Notes: a model not told the origin generated them from the sequence alone. A DNA stretch of 64,000 nucleotides from Nocardiopsis gilva YIM 90087 (GCF_002263495.1 NZ_CP022753.1:3658001-3722000); one strand, 5' to 3'. Positions 15,501 to 27,057 are shown, counted from the first letter of the stretch. Program-made: numbers and translations.

Positions 15501-16658
15501 TCAGCGCACGCCGAGGAGGTGGTCCAGGGCGAGCTGGTCGAGGCGTTCGAAGTGGTACCCGCGTGGCCCGGCCGCGTCCAGGTCCAGTTCCTCGGACAGC
15601 AGGTCGGTGACCGACTCTCCGGGTCCGAGTGTGGGGCGATCCAGCTCGCCGACGTGGGATGCCTCCAGTGCCGCCGCGACTTCCGGATCGGCGCGGAAGG
15701 CCGCGGCCTTCTCCTTGAGGATCAGGTAGTTGCGCATGCACCCGGCGACCGAGGCCCACACGCCGTCCATGTCCTCGGTGCGCGGGGGCTTGAAGTCGAA
15801 GTGGCGGGGGCCGTCGTAGCCGGACCGTTCCAGCAGGTCGACCAGGAAGAAGGCCTCTTTCAGGTCGCCGGCGCCGAAGCGGAGGTCCTGGTCGTACTTC
15901 ACCCCGCGCTGCCCGTTGAGGTCGATGTGGAACAGCTTGCCGTGCCACAGCGCCTGAGCGAGGGCGTGCGTGAAGTTGAGCCCGGCCATCTGCTCGTGGC
16001 CCACCTCGGGGTTGACGCCCACCATGTCCGGGTGTGCCAGCTCGGTGATGAAGGCGAGCGCGTGGCCGACGGTCGGCAGCAGGACGTCGCCGCGCGGTTC
16101 GTTCGGCTTGGGCTCGATCGCGAAGCGCAGGTCGTACCCCTGGTCGCGGACGTAGCCGCACAGGATGTCGAACGCCTCCCGCAGCCGGTCCAGTGCCGCG
16201 CGGTCGTCCTTGCCCGCCTCGGTCTCCGCGCCGTCCTGGCCGCCCCAGCAGACATACGTCCGCGCCCCCAGTTCGGCGGCGAGGTCGATGTTGCGGATGA
16301 CCTTGCGCAGCGCGTAGCGGCGCACGTCGCGGCGGTTGGAGGTGAAGCCGCCGTCGCGGAAGACCGGGTGGGAGAAGAGGTTGGTGGTCACCATGGGCAC
16401 GACCATCCCCGTCGCGTCCAGGGCCGCGCGGAAGCGCTTGAGGATGCCGTCCCGGTCGGCGGGAGGCGATCCGGGCGGGATGAGGTCGTCGTCGTGGAAG
16501 GTGACGCCATAGGCTCCCAGGTCGGCCAGCCGGTGGACCGCGTCGACGGCGTCGAGCGGGGGCCGTATGGCCTCCCCGAAGGTGTTCACTCCACGCCAGC
16601 CGACCGTCCACAGGCCGAAGCTGAACCGGTCCTCGGGCGTGGGCTGGTGGTCGGTCAT
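15501..16658 (-). CDS. xylA: Xylose isomerase
   Basis: Interconverts D-xylose and D-xylulose (also glucose and fructose). 385 residues, the normal length of actinobacterial class I enzymes. Hallmarks: [11 protein letters not shown] at the N-terminus, the catalytic His in [12 protein letters not shown], the metal and Lys motif [27 protein letters not shown], and the closing metal site [11 protein letters not shown]. Start ATG 16658 gives the standard N-terminus; the longer in-frame extension is Pro/Arg-rich shadow. It is the second gene after xylB, 55 bp downstream. Confidence 0.97.
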   Translation of the reverse strand: MTDHQPTPEDRFSFGLWTVGWRGVNTFGEAIRPPLDAVDAVHRLADLGAYGVTFHDDDLIPPGSPPADRDGILKRFRAALDATGMVVPMVTTNLFSHPVFRDGGFTSNRRDVRRYALRKVIRNIDLAAELGARTYVCWGGQDGAETEAGKDDRAALDRLREAFDILCGYVRDQGYDLRFAIEPKPNEPRGDVLLPTVGHALAFITELAHPDMVGVNPEVGHEQMAGLNFTHALAQALWHGKLFHIDLNGQRGVKYDQDLRFGAGDLKEAFFLVDLLERSGYDGPRHFDFKPPRTEDMDGVWASVAGCMRNYLILKEKAAAFRADPEVAAALEASHVGELDRPTLGPGESVTDLLSEELDLDAAGPRGYHFERLDQLALDHLLGVR

Positions 16659-16713
16659 GTGGGCTCGTTTCCCTGTCCCCTGGGGTTTCCGATGGGCTGT
16701 ATCGGAGGTCCTG

Positions 16714-18111
16714 TCACGCCACGGCCGACCGCAGTGACTCCCGCGCCGCCGCGTACCGGTCGCGGACTTCGGGGACGGGGGCGGCCTCATGGTCTTCGGC
16801 GAGGCGGGGCTCCCAGGCCGGTGCGGTTCCCGCGAGTGCCCACGCCGCCTGCCGGGCGGCGCCGTCGGCGACGTACTCCCCCGGTTCGGGGACGGTGACG
16901 GTACGGCCGAAGATCTGCGGGGCGATGGTCCGTACGGCGCGGGAGCGCGCTCCGCCGCCGATGAGCAGGATGCGCCGGACGGGCACCCCTTCCCCGGCCA
17001 ACGCGTCGACCGCGTCGGCGAGCCCGCACAGCATCCCCTCGACGACGGCCCGCGCGATATTGGGCGGAGCGAGGTTGGCGCGGGTCATGCCGTCGATACG
17101 GCCGGTGGCGTCAGGGAGGTTGGGGGTGCGTTCGCCGTCCAGGTAGGGCAGGAAGGTCAGTCCCTGGGCGCCGGCGGGGGCGGATCGCGCCAGGGCGTCG
17201 AACTCCTCCAGGCCGACGCCGAGCATCGCGGCACCGGCGGTGAGGGCGCGGGCGGCGTTGAGGGTGCATACGAGCGGCAGGAAGCGTCCGGTGGCGTCGG
17301 CGAACCCGGCGACCTGGCCGGAGGGGTCGGCGGTGGCGGCGTCGGTGGCGGCGAAGGCCGTGCCGGAGGTGCCCAGCGAGACGACGACATCCCCGGGCCG
17401 CACGTCGAGGCCCAGCGCGGCGGCCATGTTGTCGCCGGTGCCCGCCGACACGACGCCGATCGGCGGGAGGCCGGTGGCGTCGACGGCGGGGCCGGGCTCG
17501 AACGGCGCGGCGACGCGCGGCGTCCCGACCTCGCGGCCGAACGCGAGGCGGAGCAGGTCGGGGCAGTACTCTCCGCGGTCGGGCGCGTAGTAGCCGGTTC
17601 CGGAGGCGTCGCCGCGGTCGGTGACCGCCTCCCCGCAGCCGGTGAGTCGCCAGGTCAGCCAGTCATGCGGGAGCAGGACCCGCTCGACGCGTCGGCTGTT
17701 GTCCGGTTCGTGTTCGGCGAGCCAGCGCAGCTTCGTCACGGTCAGGCTCGCGACCGGAACGGTTCCCACCGCTTCGGCCCAGGCTTTCGGGCCGCCGAGT
17801 TCGGTGACCAGGTCGGCTGCGGCGGTGGCGGAACGGGTGTCGTTCCACAGCAGTGCGGGGCGCACCACGCGCCCGTCGCCGTCGAGGGCCACCATGCCGT
17901 GTTGCTGTGCGGCGACGCCGATGGCCGCGACCCCGTCGAGCAGGCCGCTCTCGGCGGCGCTGAGCAGGGCGGTCCACCAGTGCTCGGGGTCGATCTCGGT
18001 TCCTTCGGGATGCTTGGCTCGCCCCTCGCGGACCAGCGCTCCGGTGTCGGCCCGGCGCACCACGACCTTGGTGCCCTGGGTGGAGGAGTCCACCCCGGCG
18101 ACGAGCGTCAT
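16714..18111 (-). CDS. xylB: Xylulokinase
   Basis: FGGY-family kinase phosphorylating D-xylulose to xylulose 5-phosphate for the pentose phosphate pathway. 465 residues. Phosphate-binding N-terminus [19 protein letters not shown]; the catalytic-type [15 protein letters not shown] with SLGTSGT; and the FGGY C-terminal [14 protein letters not shown] 18111 has GGGAGG at proper spacing; an in-frame upstream ATG lacks one. First gene of a xylB-xylA operon preceded by a palindromic operator. Confidence 0.95.
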   Translation of the reverse strand: MTLVAGVDSSTQGTKVVVRRADTGALVREGRAKHPEGTEIDPEHWWTALLSAAESGLLDGVAAIGVAAQQHGMVALDGDGRVVRPALLWNDTRSATAAADLVTELGGPKAWAEAVGTVPVASLTVTKLRWLAEHEPDNSRRVERVLLPHDWLTWRLTGCGEAVTDRGDASGTGYYAPDRGEYCPDLLRLAFGREVGTPRVAAPFEPGPAVDATGLPPIGVVSAGTGDNMAAALGLDVRPGDVVVSLGTSGTAFAATDAATADPSGQVAGFADATGRFLPLVCTLNAARALTAGAAMLGVGLEEFDALARSAPAGAQGLTFLPYLDGERTPNLPDATGRIDGMTRANLAPPNIARAVVEGMLCGLADAVDALAGEGVPVRRILLIGGGARSRAVRTIAPQIFGRTVTVPEPGEYVADGAARQAAWALAGTAPAWEPRLAEDHEAAPVPEVRDRYAAARESLRSAVA

Positions 18112-18162
18112 TCGGCCCTCCCAGCCCGCACTCTCTCCAACCATATCCGGCACATGCGCTGA

Positions 18163-18183
18163 TTAGTTTGGACGCTAGACTAA
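18163..18183. promoter_or_regulatory. Palindromic operator upstream of xylB-xylA
   Basis: TTAGT and ACTAA arms flank an imperfect 21-bp palindrome, TTAGTTTGGAC-GCTAGACTAA. It sits 52-72 bp upstream of the xylB start. Form and position fit a ROK-family XylR site; no xylR is in the window. Confidence 0.65.
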
Positions 18184-18248
18184 CTGAAAGTCAATGGCCC
18201 GGATCCTCGCGTCGTCCTCGTCGGCCCAGGTCCGCGCAGACCGGCGGA

Positions 18249-19139
18249 TCAGCCGAGGTGAGCGCGGATCTCCCGGATGTGGTCGGGCGTGGTGCGGCAG
18301 CAGCCGCCGACGAGGCGCGCACCGGCCGCGTGCCAGTCGCGGGCCTCGGCGCCGAAGCCCACGGGGTCGCTCCACCCGGTCCAGCGGCGGTTCTCGGCGT
18401 CCCAGGTCTCCCCCGAGTTGGGGTAGACGACCACGGCGGTGCCGCTGGTCGCCGCTTCCCGGATCAGGGAGGGGATATAGCGGGGCGCGGTGCAGTTGGC
18501 GCCGACGGCGATCACCGCGTCGAGGCCGGAGAAGAGTGCCGCGCAGTCGGCCAGAGGTGTGCCGTCGCTGATGTGCCCGCCGTCGCGGCAGGAGAAGCTG
18601 ACCCAGGCGCGGACCTCCGGCGTCTCGGCGAGCAGGCGGGCCAGGGCACGGGCTTCGGCGTAGGAGGGGATGGTCTCGCAGGCCAGCAGGTCGGCTCCGC
18701 TGTCGGCGAGGATGTGCCACCGGTCGCGGTGCCAGGCGGCCAGGCCGTCCTCGTCGAGGTCGTAGGCGCCGGCGTACTCGGCACCGTTGGCGAGGTAGGC
18801 GCCGTACGGGCCGACGCTCGCCGCCACCTGTCCGGCACCGTGGTCGTCCCGGGCCTCGGCGGCGAGCGCCACGGACCGGCGGATGAGGTCGGCGGCCTCC
18901 CCTACGCTCAGCCCGCGCCGGGTGAGCGCCGGGACGCTGGCCTGGTAGCTGGCGGTGATGGCGACATCGGCGCCCGCCGCGAAGAAGTCGCCATGCGCCC
19001 GCCGGATCAGGTCGGGATCGTCCATGAGCAGGCGGGCCGACCAGAGTTCGTCGCTCAGGTCGCAGCCGAGGTCCTCCAGCCGCGTGGCCAGCCCGCCATC
19101 AAGAACGAGGACGTCGCGGTCGTCGAGCGGTGTGCGCAC
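18249..19139 (-). CDS. mmuM: Homocysteine S-methyltransferase family protein
   Basis: 296 residues. Transfers a methyl group, usually from S-methylmethionine, to homocysteine to give methionine. Zinc ligands are GANC near 222 and the paired Cys of GGCCRTTP near 282. Family motifs LDGGLATRLEDLG and SASVGPYGAYLANGAEYAG-like sequence are present. Starts with GTG 19139, with AGGG about 8 nt upstream. MmuM is the best match by motifs, but some members prefer other methyl donors. Confidence 0.9.
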   Translation of the reverse strand: MRTPLDDRDVLVLDGGLATRLEDLGCDLSDELWSARLLMDDPDLIRRAHGDFFAAGADVAITASYQASVPALTRRGLSVGEAADLIRRSVALAAEARDDHGAGQVAASVGPYGAYLANGAEYAGAYDLDEDGLAAWHRDRWHILADSGADLLACETIPSYAEARALARLLAETPEVRAWVSFSCRDGGHISDGTPLADCAALFSGLDAVIAVGANCTAPRYIPSLIREAATSGTAVVVYPNSGETWDAENRRWTGWSDPVGFGAEARDWHAAGARLVGGCCRTTPDHIREIRAHLG

Positions 19140-19159
19140 GATTCGACCCTAGTCCGGCA

Positions 19160-20929
19160 TCAGGTGAGCGTGCCCTCGGGCCGCTCCCACCCCAGCAGGC
19201 GCCCCAGCACGCGAGCGAGAATCCCGGCCGCGTCCTCGGCGGTGTCGAAGGAGCGGAAGGCCACGTGGTTGTCCGGACGGACCAGCAGGGCGCCGGAGTC
19301 GGTGATTCCGCGCAGCCGGGCCCAGTCGCCGTACGGGTCCTCATAGTCCTGGCCGGGGCCGATGACCGCGGTGGCGATGTCCAGGCCGAACTCCTTGCCG
19401 GCCAGGCGGGCCGCGTCCGTCCAGCACTCGCCGCCGATGCCGGTGATCAGGGTGAATCGGCCCTGCCCGCCCAGGTCGAGGGTGGACAGGTTGCGCGTCC
19501 CCGCGGTGAGCCAGGCGTGCGGGAGCTTGGCACCGGGCCGGGTGGTGGGTTGGTAGTGCAGCTCGGGGTCGCGGTCGAAGCCCGGGTCGGGCGTACCGTC
19601 GGGGATGATGGCGGCTGAGGTGTAGCGGTGGTTGAGGTCCACGCCGTGCGCGTTGAACTCATACACCTTGCGCGCGATCGCCTCGCGCAGCCGGGCGCGC
19701 TGGTCGGCGGCCTCAGGGGTGTCGGACTTGCGGGCGGCGATGTTGCGGAGCAGCTGCTCGGGTGTCTGCGGGGCCAGGCCGTCCAGCGCCTCGAAGATGG
19801 GGGCGGTCTCGACAATGGACTTGTTGGCGCGTTCGACGATCTGCTTGCCGATGGGGGCGCGCTCGGCGTCGTAGCTGTCCAGGAGGGACGGTGCGGCGGT
19901 GCCGTACAGGACCAGCTTCAGCTTCCAGGCCAGGTTGTAGGAGTCCTGGATGGAGGTGTTGGAGCCCAGTCCGTTGGACGGCGGGTGCCGGTGGGTGGCG
20001 TCCCCGGCGCAGAACACCCGCCCGTTGGAGTACCTCTCGGCGTACATCTCGTTGACCGTCCAGGCGGAGCTGGAGGTGATGGTCACCGGGATGTCGTCGT
20101 CCCCCACCAGCTTGCGCACGACCGCGCGGGCGTAGTCCTCGGTGAGGTCCGGCGGCTCACCCGCCACGTCGTACCCCCACACGATCAGCCACTCGTTCCA
20201 CGGGCGCACGCAGCGGACCAGGCCCGCGCCGATGCCGCCGACGGTCGCGCCGGGCGCCAGCACCCAGTACAGGGTGCTGGGGCGGTGCGCCACGTACTTG
20301 GACAGGTCCGCCCGGAACACGATGTTGATGCTGCCCGCGACGCCCATCCGACCGCTCATCGGCAGCGCGGCGTGCTCGGCGACGCGGCTTCGTCCGCCGT
20401 CCGCGCCGATCAGGTACTTGGCGCGGATCCGGTAGGTGTCGCCGCGCAGGCGGTCGTCGACGGTGGCCGTCACCCCGTGGTCGTCCTGTTCGAAGGACGT
20501 GTAGACGGTGTGGAAGCGCAGCCGGGTGCCGCGCTCGACGGCGGCGTTGACCAGCACCGGCTCCAGCAGGTGCTGGGGCATGTCGCACATGCGGGTGGGG
20601 CTGGCGAGCTCGTGTTCGGCCTGGACGAGCGGGTCGTTGCCCCAGGAGCGCACGCGGCCGAGCTCCTCGCCGGCGAGGGCAGTGCAGAACACCGTGTTGC
20701 CCATGAGGTGTTGCGGCGTGGCCTTGGCGGCCACGTCCTGCTCGACGCCCAGATCGCGCAACACCTCCATGGTCCGCTGGTTGGTGATGTGCGCCCGGGG
20801 CGTATCGGCCAGCCGCCCGTAACGGGTCACCAGGATGTTGTCGACGCCGTAGGTGCTCAGGGCGAGGGCGGCGCTGGCGCCCGCGGGCCCGCTACCCACG
20901 ATCAACACATCGGTTTCCACCGTTGTCAT
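19160..20929 (-). CDS. FAD-dependent aromatic hydroxylase (TfdB/PheA-type)
   Basis: 589 residues, class A flavin monooxygenase acting on phenolic rings. FAD motif VGSGPAGASAALAL at residues 10-23; LIGADGGRS in the middle; GD motif VFCAGDATHRHPPSNGLGSNTSIQDSYNLAWKL-type near 330. The C-terminal thioredoxin-like domain is present from about 480. Closest in pattern to 2,4-dichlorophenol 6-monooxygenase; the true substrate is unknown and no ring-cleavage genes adjoin it. AGGAGGAGC precedes ATG 20929; the much longer in-frame extension overlaps non-coding DNA. Confidence 0.88.
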   Translation of the reverse strand: MTTVETDVLIVGSGPAGASAALALSTYGVDNILVTRYGRLADTPRAHITNQRTMEVLRDLGVEQDVAAKATPQHLMGNTVFCTALAGEELGRVRSWGNDPLVQAEHELASPTRMCDMPQHLLEPVLVNAAVERGTRLRFHTVYTSFEQDDHGVTATVDDRLRGDTYRIRAKYLIGADGGRSRVAEHAALPMSGRMGVAGSINIVFRADLSKYVAHRPSTLYWVLAPGATVGGIGAGLVRCVRPWNEWLIVWGYDVAGEPPDLTEDYARAVVRKLVGDDDIPVTITSSSAWTVNEMYAERYSNGRVFCAGDATHRHPPSNGLGSNTSIQDSYNLAWKLKLVLYGTAAPSLLDSYDAERAPIGKQIVERANKSIVETAPIFEALDGLAPQTPEQLLRNIAARKSDTPEAADQRARLREAIARKVYEFNAHGVDLNHRYTSAAIIPDGTPDPGFDRDPELHYQPTTRPGAKLPHAWLTAGTRNLSTLDLGGQGRFTLITGIGGECWTDAARLAGKEFGLDIATAVIGPGQDYEDPYGDWARLRGITDSGALLVRPDNHVAFRSFDTAEDAAGILARVLGRLLGWERPEGTLT

Positions 20930-21229
20930 CGGGTGCTCCTCCTGATTCGGCGGCGGACCGTCGGCCCGCCACCACACGGGGTCGTGGTGCAGTCGCAGTC
21001 GATTATCGGACACGGGGCGCAACCGTTGCCGCCACGCTGAGCTACCGTAACCCACACATCGAAAGCACATGCCTTGGGTTAGTGCAGTGAAGTCGTAAGT
21101 GCAGGTGCGCGGTGGTGTGGGTGCGGGAGCGACAGCGCCGATCCCGTTCCTCCCCGCCCGGTTCGACGGTGAGGTCGCGCGGCGGGGCGCATCCACGACC
21201 GCGGGTTCGCCGACCTGGCGGGGGCGCCC
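20930..21229. other. Gene-free spacer between divergent genes
   Basis: About 300 bp between the flavin monooxygenase and the Asp-rich peptide gene. Codon bias is poor in all frames. It must hold the promoters of both genes, but I see no convincing -10/-35 pair; the only clear structure is the palindrome and repeats at its right end. Confidence 0.6.
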
Positions 21230-21265
21230 GGATGAAGAATTCTTCATCCCCGTTTCATGTCGGCC
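21230..21265. promoter_or_regulatory. Palindrome plus 11-bp direct repeats upstream of two-component operon
   Basis: GGATGAAGAATTCTTCATCC (21230-21249) is a perfect 20-bp palindrome. It overlaps two 11-bp units, TCATCCCCGTT (21244-21254) and TCATGTCGGCC (21255-21265). The same GGATGAAG start and TCA units with 11-bp period recur at 23937-23982. OmpR-type regulators bind direct repeats spaced about one helical turn, so this may be an autoregulatory site. Confidence 0.6.
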
Positions 21266-21293
21266 ACCGTCTCGTCAGGCATGATCGGCGAGC

Positions 21294-21617
21294 ATGAGAC
21301 CCCTGTACCGCAATGCCCTGGTCGGGCTACTGGCAGCCGTTCTCGTCGCGTCGGCCGCCCTGGCCTGGGGAACAGGGCGACAGGAACCGGACCCGCGTCC
21401 TCCCCGCGAGGTCGTCGTGGGCGAGTCCGTCGATCCGAACGCCTCCCCCTCGGAGCGGCCGTCCCCCGACGTCCGCCCCTCCCCGAGTCCCGAGCCGACC
21501 GACTCCCCCTGCCGGTGCGACGACGATGACGATGACGACGACGTGGTCGACCCGCCCCCGGCCGTCACCGATGACGATGACGACGGTGACGACCAAAGGG
21601 ACGACGATGACGACTGA
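21294..21617 (+). CDS. Small secreted or membrane-anchored Asp-rich protein
   Basis: 107 residues. An N-terminal hydrophobic segment (about 8-25, LVGLLAAVLVASAALAW) could be a signal peptide or anchor. A Pro/Ser-rich linker leads to PCRC, then three clusters of consecutive Asp separated by short linkers; the last 45 residues carry more than 20 Asp. No known family. Such tails usually bind cations. Its last 11 bases overlap the start of the histidine kinase gene, implying translational coupling and a shared task, perhaps presenting metal ions or acting as accessory sensor. Confidence 0.7.
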   Translation: MRPLYRNALVGLLAAVLVASAALAWGTGRQEPDPRPPREVVVGESVDPNASPSERPSPDVRPSPSPEPTDSPCRCDDDDDDDDVVDPPPAVTDDDDDGDDQRDDDDD

Positions 21618-23199
21618 CGGCCGCGGCGCCCGCCCCGCCGAAGGGGACGCCACCGACCCCGTCGGCGGCACCGCTCCCGGAGACGCCGCCCCGCCCCCGG
21701 CCTCACCCGAGGACACCCTCACGCTGTCCCGGGAGGAGGCCGACGCCGTCCAGACCCGTGCGCTCCCCGCACGGGCGCGCATCATGGCCTGGGTGCTGCT
21801 GCTCATGACCACTGTCCTGCTCCTGGTGAACGTGGTCACCTGGCAGGCGCTGCGCGCCGAGGTCGACGACCGCGTCGACCGCGCCCTCACCCAGGAGGCC
21901 GACGAGTTCCAGGAGTTCGCCGCGATCGGCACCGACCCCTCCACCGGGCGGCGGTTCGCCGACGTCGACACCCTGTTCCGGACGCACCTGAGCGGCCAGC
22001 ACCCGGACCGAAACGAGATCATCTTCGGCTACGTGGACAAGGCGGCCGGGGCCACCGTGCCCACCGGCCGAGTCCGGCAGGGCCAGGAGCCGCTGTTCGA
22101 CGTCTCCGCCGACCGCGCCGCGCGCCGCAAGATCCTCGACAGCCCCAACGCGCGCGGCGTCATCGAGACCCCTGAGGGGCTGCTGCGCTGGGAGAAGCTG
22201 CGGGTCGAACCGCCCGGCAGCGGCACCGCGGCGAACCCCGGCGGCTGGTTCGTCATCGGCTACTTCGTCGACGCCGACATGGCCGGTGTCAACCGCACCG
22301 TGCGGACCCTCGTCCTGGTCAGCCTGGCGGGCCTGGTGCTCACCGGCGCGGCGGCGTGGTGGGTGGCGGGGCAGATCCTCGCTCCGATCCGGCTGGTCCG
22401 GCAGACCGCCGCGCAGATCACCGAGGAGGACCTCACCCGGCGCATCGCGGTGCCCGGCAACGACGACGTGGCGGCGCTCGCCGAGCAGTTCAACGCCATG
22501 CTCGACCGCCTGGAGGACGCGTTCTCCGCCCAACGGCGCTTCGTCGACGACGCCAGCCACGAGCTGCGCACCCCCATCACCATCGTCCGCGGCCACCTGG
22601 AGGTCATGGGCGACGGCCCCGAAGAGCGGCGCGAGGTGGTCCGGCTGGTCACCGACGAGCTCGACCGCATGGCCCGCATCGTCGAGGACCTGCTCCTGCT
22701 CGCCAAGGCGCAGCGACCCGACTTCCTGCACCCGCTGCGGGTCCCCGTCGCCGAGCTGACCAGCGACGTGGACGCCAAGGTGCGGGCGCTGGGCGACCGC
22801 GCCTGGCGGCTGGACGAGATCGGCGAGGGCACGGTGCACCTCGACCCGCAGCGCGTCACCCAGGCCATGGTGCAGCTCGCGTCCAACGCCGTGCGGCACA
22901 CCGTTCCCGGCGACGAGATCCACATCGGCTCGAAGGTGTCCGATGACGGGTCCACCGTGACGTTCTGGGTGGGCGATTCCGGCCCCGGCATCGCCGCCGA
23001 GGAGCAGGAGCGCATCTTCGAGCGGTTCGCCCGGGGCGACACCGGCAGGGGGGACCGCCCCGGTGCGGGGCTGGGCCTGGCTATCGTCCGGGCCATCACC
23101 GACGCCCACCATGGCACCGTGGACGTACGGTCCGCCCCCGGCGCGGGGGCGGTGTTCACTCTGGCCTTCCCTGCCGACGTGAGGAGCGCGCAACCGTGA
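21607..23199 (+). CDS. Sensor histidine kinase
   Basis: 530 residues. TM1 about 58-79, extracytoplasmic sensor region about 80-234, TM2 about 235-256, HAMP (APIRLVRQTAAQITEEDLTRR), then HisKA with the phospho-acceptor His near 318 in DDASHELRTP. The HATPase domain has ASNAVRHT, DSGPGI and GAGLGLAIV. The ligand is unknown; the coupled Asp-rich peptide suggests cation or envelope sensing. ATG 21607 with AAAGGGA upstream is chosen; the longer in-frame extension runs out of frame through the peptide gene. Its stop overlaps the regulator's GTG. Confidence 0.93.
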   Translation: MTTDGRGARPAEGDATDPVGGTAPGDAAPPPASPEDTLTLSREEADAVQTRALPARARIMAWVLLLMTTVLLLVNVVTWQALRAEVDDRVDRALTQEADEFQEFAAIGTDPSTGRRFADVDTLFRTHLSGQHPDRNEIIFGYVDKAAGATVPTGRVRQGQEPLFDVSADRAARRKILDSPNARGVIETPEGLLRWEKLRVEPPGSGTAANPGGWFVIGYFVDADMAGVNRTVRTLVLVSLAGLVLTGAAAWWVAGQILAPIRLVRQTAAQITEEDLTRRIAVPGNDDVAALAEQFNAMLDRLEDAFSAQRRFVDDASHELRTPITIVRGHLEVMGDGPEERREVVRLVTDELDRMARIVEDLLLLAKAQRPDFLHPLRVPVAELTSDVDAKVRALGDRAWRLDEIGEGTVHLDPQRVTQAMVQLASNAVRHTVPGDEIHIGSKVSDDGSTVTFWVGDSGPGIAAEEQERIFERFARGDTGRGDRPGAGLGLAIVRAITDAHHGTVDVRSAPGAGAVFTLAFPADVRSAQP

Positions 23200-23855
23200 G
23201 CCGGATCCTGATCGCCGAGGACGAGGAGCGGATCTCCTCCTTCGTCCGCAAGGGCCTGACCGCGAACGGCTTCGCGACCACCGTGGTCACCACCGGACGC
23301 GACGCCGTCGACTACGCGCTCACCGGGGACTTCGACCTCATGGTGCTCGACCTGGGGCTGCCCGACCAGGACGGTTTCACCGTGCTGCGCAGCTTGCGCG
23401 AGATGGGCTCGGGCCTGCCGGTGGTCATCCTGACCGCGCGCGACGGCGTCAGCGACACCGTTACCGGCCTGGAGATCGGCGCGGACGACTACATGACCAA
23501 GCCGTTCCGCTTCGAGGAGCTGCTCGCCCGTGTCCGGCTGCGGATGCGGAGCGAGCGCGGCACCGAGCTTACCGTGCTGCGTGTCAGGGACCTCACCCTG
23601 GACCTCCGCACCCGCCGGGCCTCCACCGACTCCGGAACCATCGACCTCACGGCGCGCGAGTTCGCGCTGCTGGAGCTGTTCCTCCGGCACCACGGCCAGG
23701 TCCTCACCCGCCAGCAGATCCTCTCCCAGGTGTGGGGCTACGACTACGACCCGGGGTCCAACGTGGTCGACGTGTACATCCGGTCGCTGCGCAAGAAGAT
23801 CGGCGGTGAGCGCATCGAGACGGTGCGCGGGATGGGCTACCGGCTGGTGGCGTGA
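23196..23855 (+). CDS. OmpR-family response regulator
   Basis: 219 residues. Receiver domain with acidic pocket E-D-E near 8-10, phospho-acceptor D52 in LDLGLPD, Thr in ILTARD and Lys in TKPFRFEEL. The winged-helix DNA-binding domain (about 125-219) contains LTAREFALLELF and VRGMGYRLVA. GTG 23196 overlaps the kinase stop (GTGA). Probable targets are its own operon and the downstream DUF1611-ABC pair, which share an 11-bp repeat motif. Confidence 0.95.
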   Translation: MSRILIAEDEERISSFVRKGLTANGFATTVVTTGRDAVDYALTGDFDLMVLDLGLPDQDGFTVLRSLREMGSGLPVVILTARDGVSDTVTGLEIGADDYMTKPFRFEELLARVRLRMRSERGTELTVLRVRDLTLDLRTRRASTDSGTIDLTAREFALLELFLRHHGQVLTRQQILSQVWGYDYDPGSNVVDVYIRSLRKKIGGERIETVRGMGYRLVA

Positions 23856-23949
23856 CGGGCGGCGGGCGGACGTGTCGGGCGTCGGTCCGGCGCTCTGGTG
23901 GTGGACCGGCGCGGGGGTGGCGGGCGCGACGGGCCGGATGAAGGTTTTC

Positions 23950-23982
23950 TCATGATCGGTTCAGGCTCGGCTCATCGGGGGG
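23950..23982 (+). promoter_or_regulatory. Three 11-bp direct repeats upstream of the DUF1611-ABC genes
   Basis: TCATGATCGGT (23950-23960), TCAGGCTCGGC (23961-23971) and TCATCGGGGGG-like (23972-23982) follow one another with an exact 11-bp period. They are preceded by GGATGAAG at 23936-23943. This resembles the site upstream of the two-component operon and lies about 65-97 bp before the DUF1611 start. Confidence 0.6.
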
Positions 23983-24046
23983 TTGGAGGATCTCAACCGT
24001 TCCCGGCGGACCGCCGCCCCCACCGACAACAGGAGACACGATTCTC

Positions 24047-25122
24047 ATGCCCGCCTCCTCGATCCTTGAGCTCTCCGACACCCGGCGCGCCGCGCTGAAG
24101 GTCTCGTACACGGCCCGCGCGCTCGACGCGGACCGCCCCGCGCGGGTCCGCACCGGGCCCGGCGTGCGCCCGAGGTACGGGGACCTCGTCGTCGCGACCG
24201 TCACCGAAATCGGCAAGCACACCCGCCTGGAGTCGGCCCAGGGCAGGCGCCGCCACCTCTTCCCCGGCGACGAGGTGCTGGTCGCCTACGGGGCGCGCTA
24301 CGCACCCGACCAGTTCGAGGCCGAACCGCCCCAGGACCTGGGCCCCTGCCACCTGGTCGCGGCCGGGGGCATCGCCTCGGTGATGGTCAGCTCGCACGCC
24401 GACATCGCCGCGCCGACCTGCCTGGAACCGGTCGGGCTGGCCGCCGACGTCCGCGGAGAGCCGATCAACATGGCCGACCTCGCCGCCCCGGAGGCGCCCT
24501 CCGCGCTGCGCACCGTCCCCACCATCGCGGTCGTGGGCACCTCGATGAACGCCGGGAAGACCACCACCGGCGCCACTCTGGTGCGCGGGCTGACCGCAGC
24601 GGGGTACAGGGTGGGCGCCGCCAAGATCACCGGCACCGGGGCGGGCGGCGACCGGTGGATGTTCCACGACTCCGGCGCCATCACCACCCTCGACTTCACC
24701 GACGCCGGGCTGGCCACCACCTACCGCGTCCCGGTCGACCGGATCGTGCGAACCGCCCGGGACCTGCACGGGCGGCTGACCATGGCCGGGGCCGACGCCA
24801 TCGTGCTGGAGGTCGCCGACGGGCTCATGCAGCCCGAGACCGCCGAGCTGCTGCGGCGCGATGCGCTGCGGGGGCTGGTGGACGGTTGGGTGTTCGCCGC
24901 CGGTGACGCGGCGGGCGCGCTGTACGGCCGTGAGCGGCTGCGCGCGGCCGGGCTGCCGGTGCTCGCGGTCGGCGGCAGGTTCACCGCCTCCCCATTGGCG
25001 GTGCGCGAGGCCGCGCAGCTGCTCGACGTACCGGTCTACGGCCTGGCCGACCTCGCCGCCCCCTCCGTCGCCGCCCACCTGGCATCCCGCCCGGTCGTGA
25101 GCGCCGTGGCGGAGTGGTCCGC

Positions 25123-25126
<4 letters not shown>
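24047..25126 (+). CDS. DUF1611 family P-loop protein
   Basis: 359 residues. The N-terminal DUF1611_N-like region (about 1-140) is followed by a nucleotide-binding domain with Walker A GTSMNAGKTT near 167-176 and a Walker-B-like IVLEVADGL near 250. The family includes DgcN, linked to D-glutamate catabolism through N-acetylation, but its usual partner DgcA is absent here. The ABC protein overlaps its stop by 4 bp, so a joint role in making or loading an exported compound is possible. AGGAGA lies 10-15 nt before ATG 24047. Confidence 0.82.
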
Positions 25127-26991
<1,865 letters not shown>

Positions 26992-27003
26992 TCACGCGAA
27001 TGT

Positions 27004-27057
27004 GGGAGGGGGTGGATGCCCCCGCGCTTCCCGACATGGGGGCACCCACCCCCTCCC
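27004..27057. terminator. Strong bidirectional terminator hairpin
   Basis: A 20-nt arm at 27004-27023 (GGGAGGGGGTGGATGCCCCC) pairs with GGGGGCACCCACCCCCTCCC at 27038-27057, with one mismatch and a 14-nt loop. It separates convergent ABC and NmrA-type genes. Confidence 0.85.

Noticed and set aside
19160-21247. Long N-terminal extension of the flavin monooxygenase to 21247
   Set aside because: AGGAGGAGC sits before ATG 20929, which starts exactly at the family N-terminus; the extension is non-conserved sequence.
23856-24046. Considered a riboswitch before DUF1611
   Set aside because: The only clear structure is the set of 11-bp direct repeats, which fits protein binding better than RNA folding.
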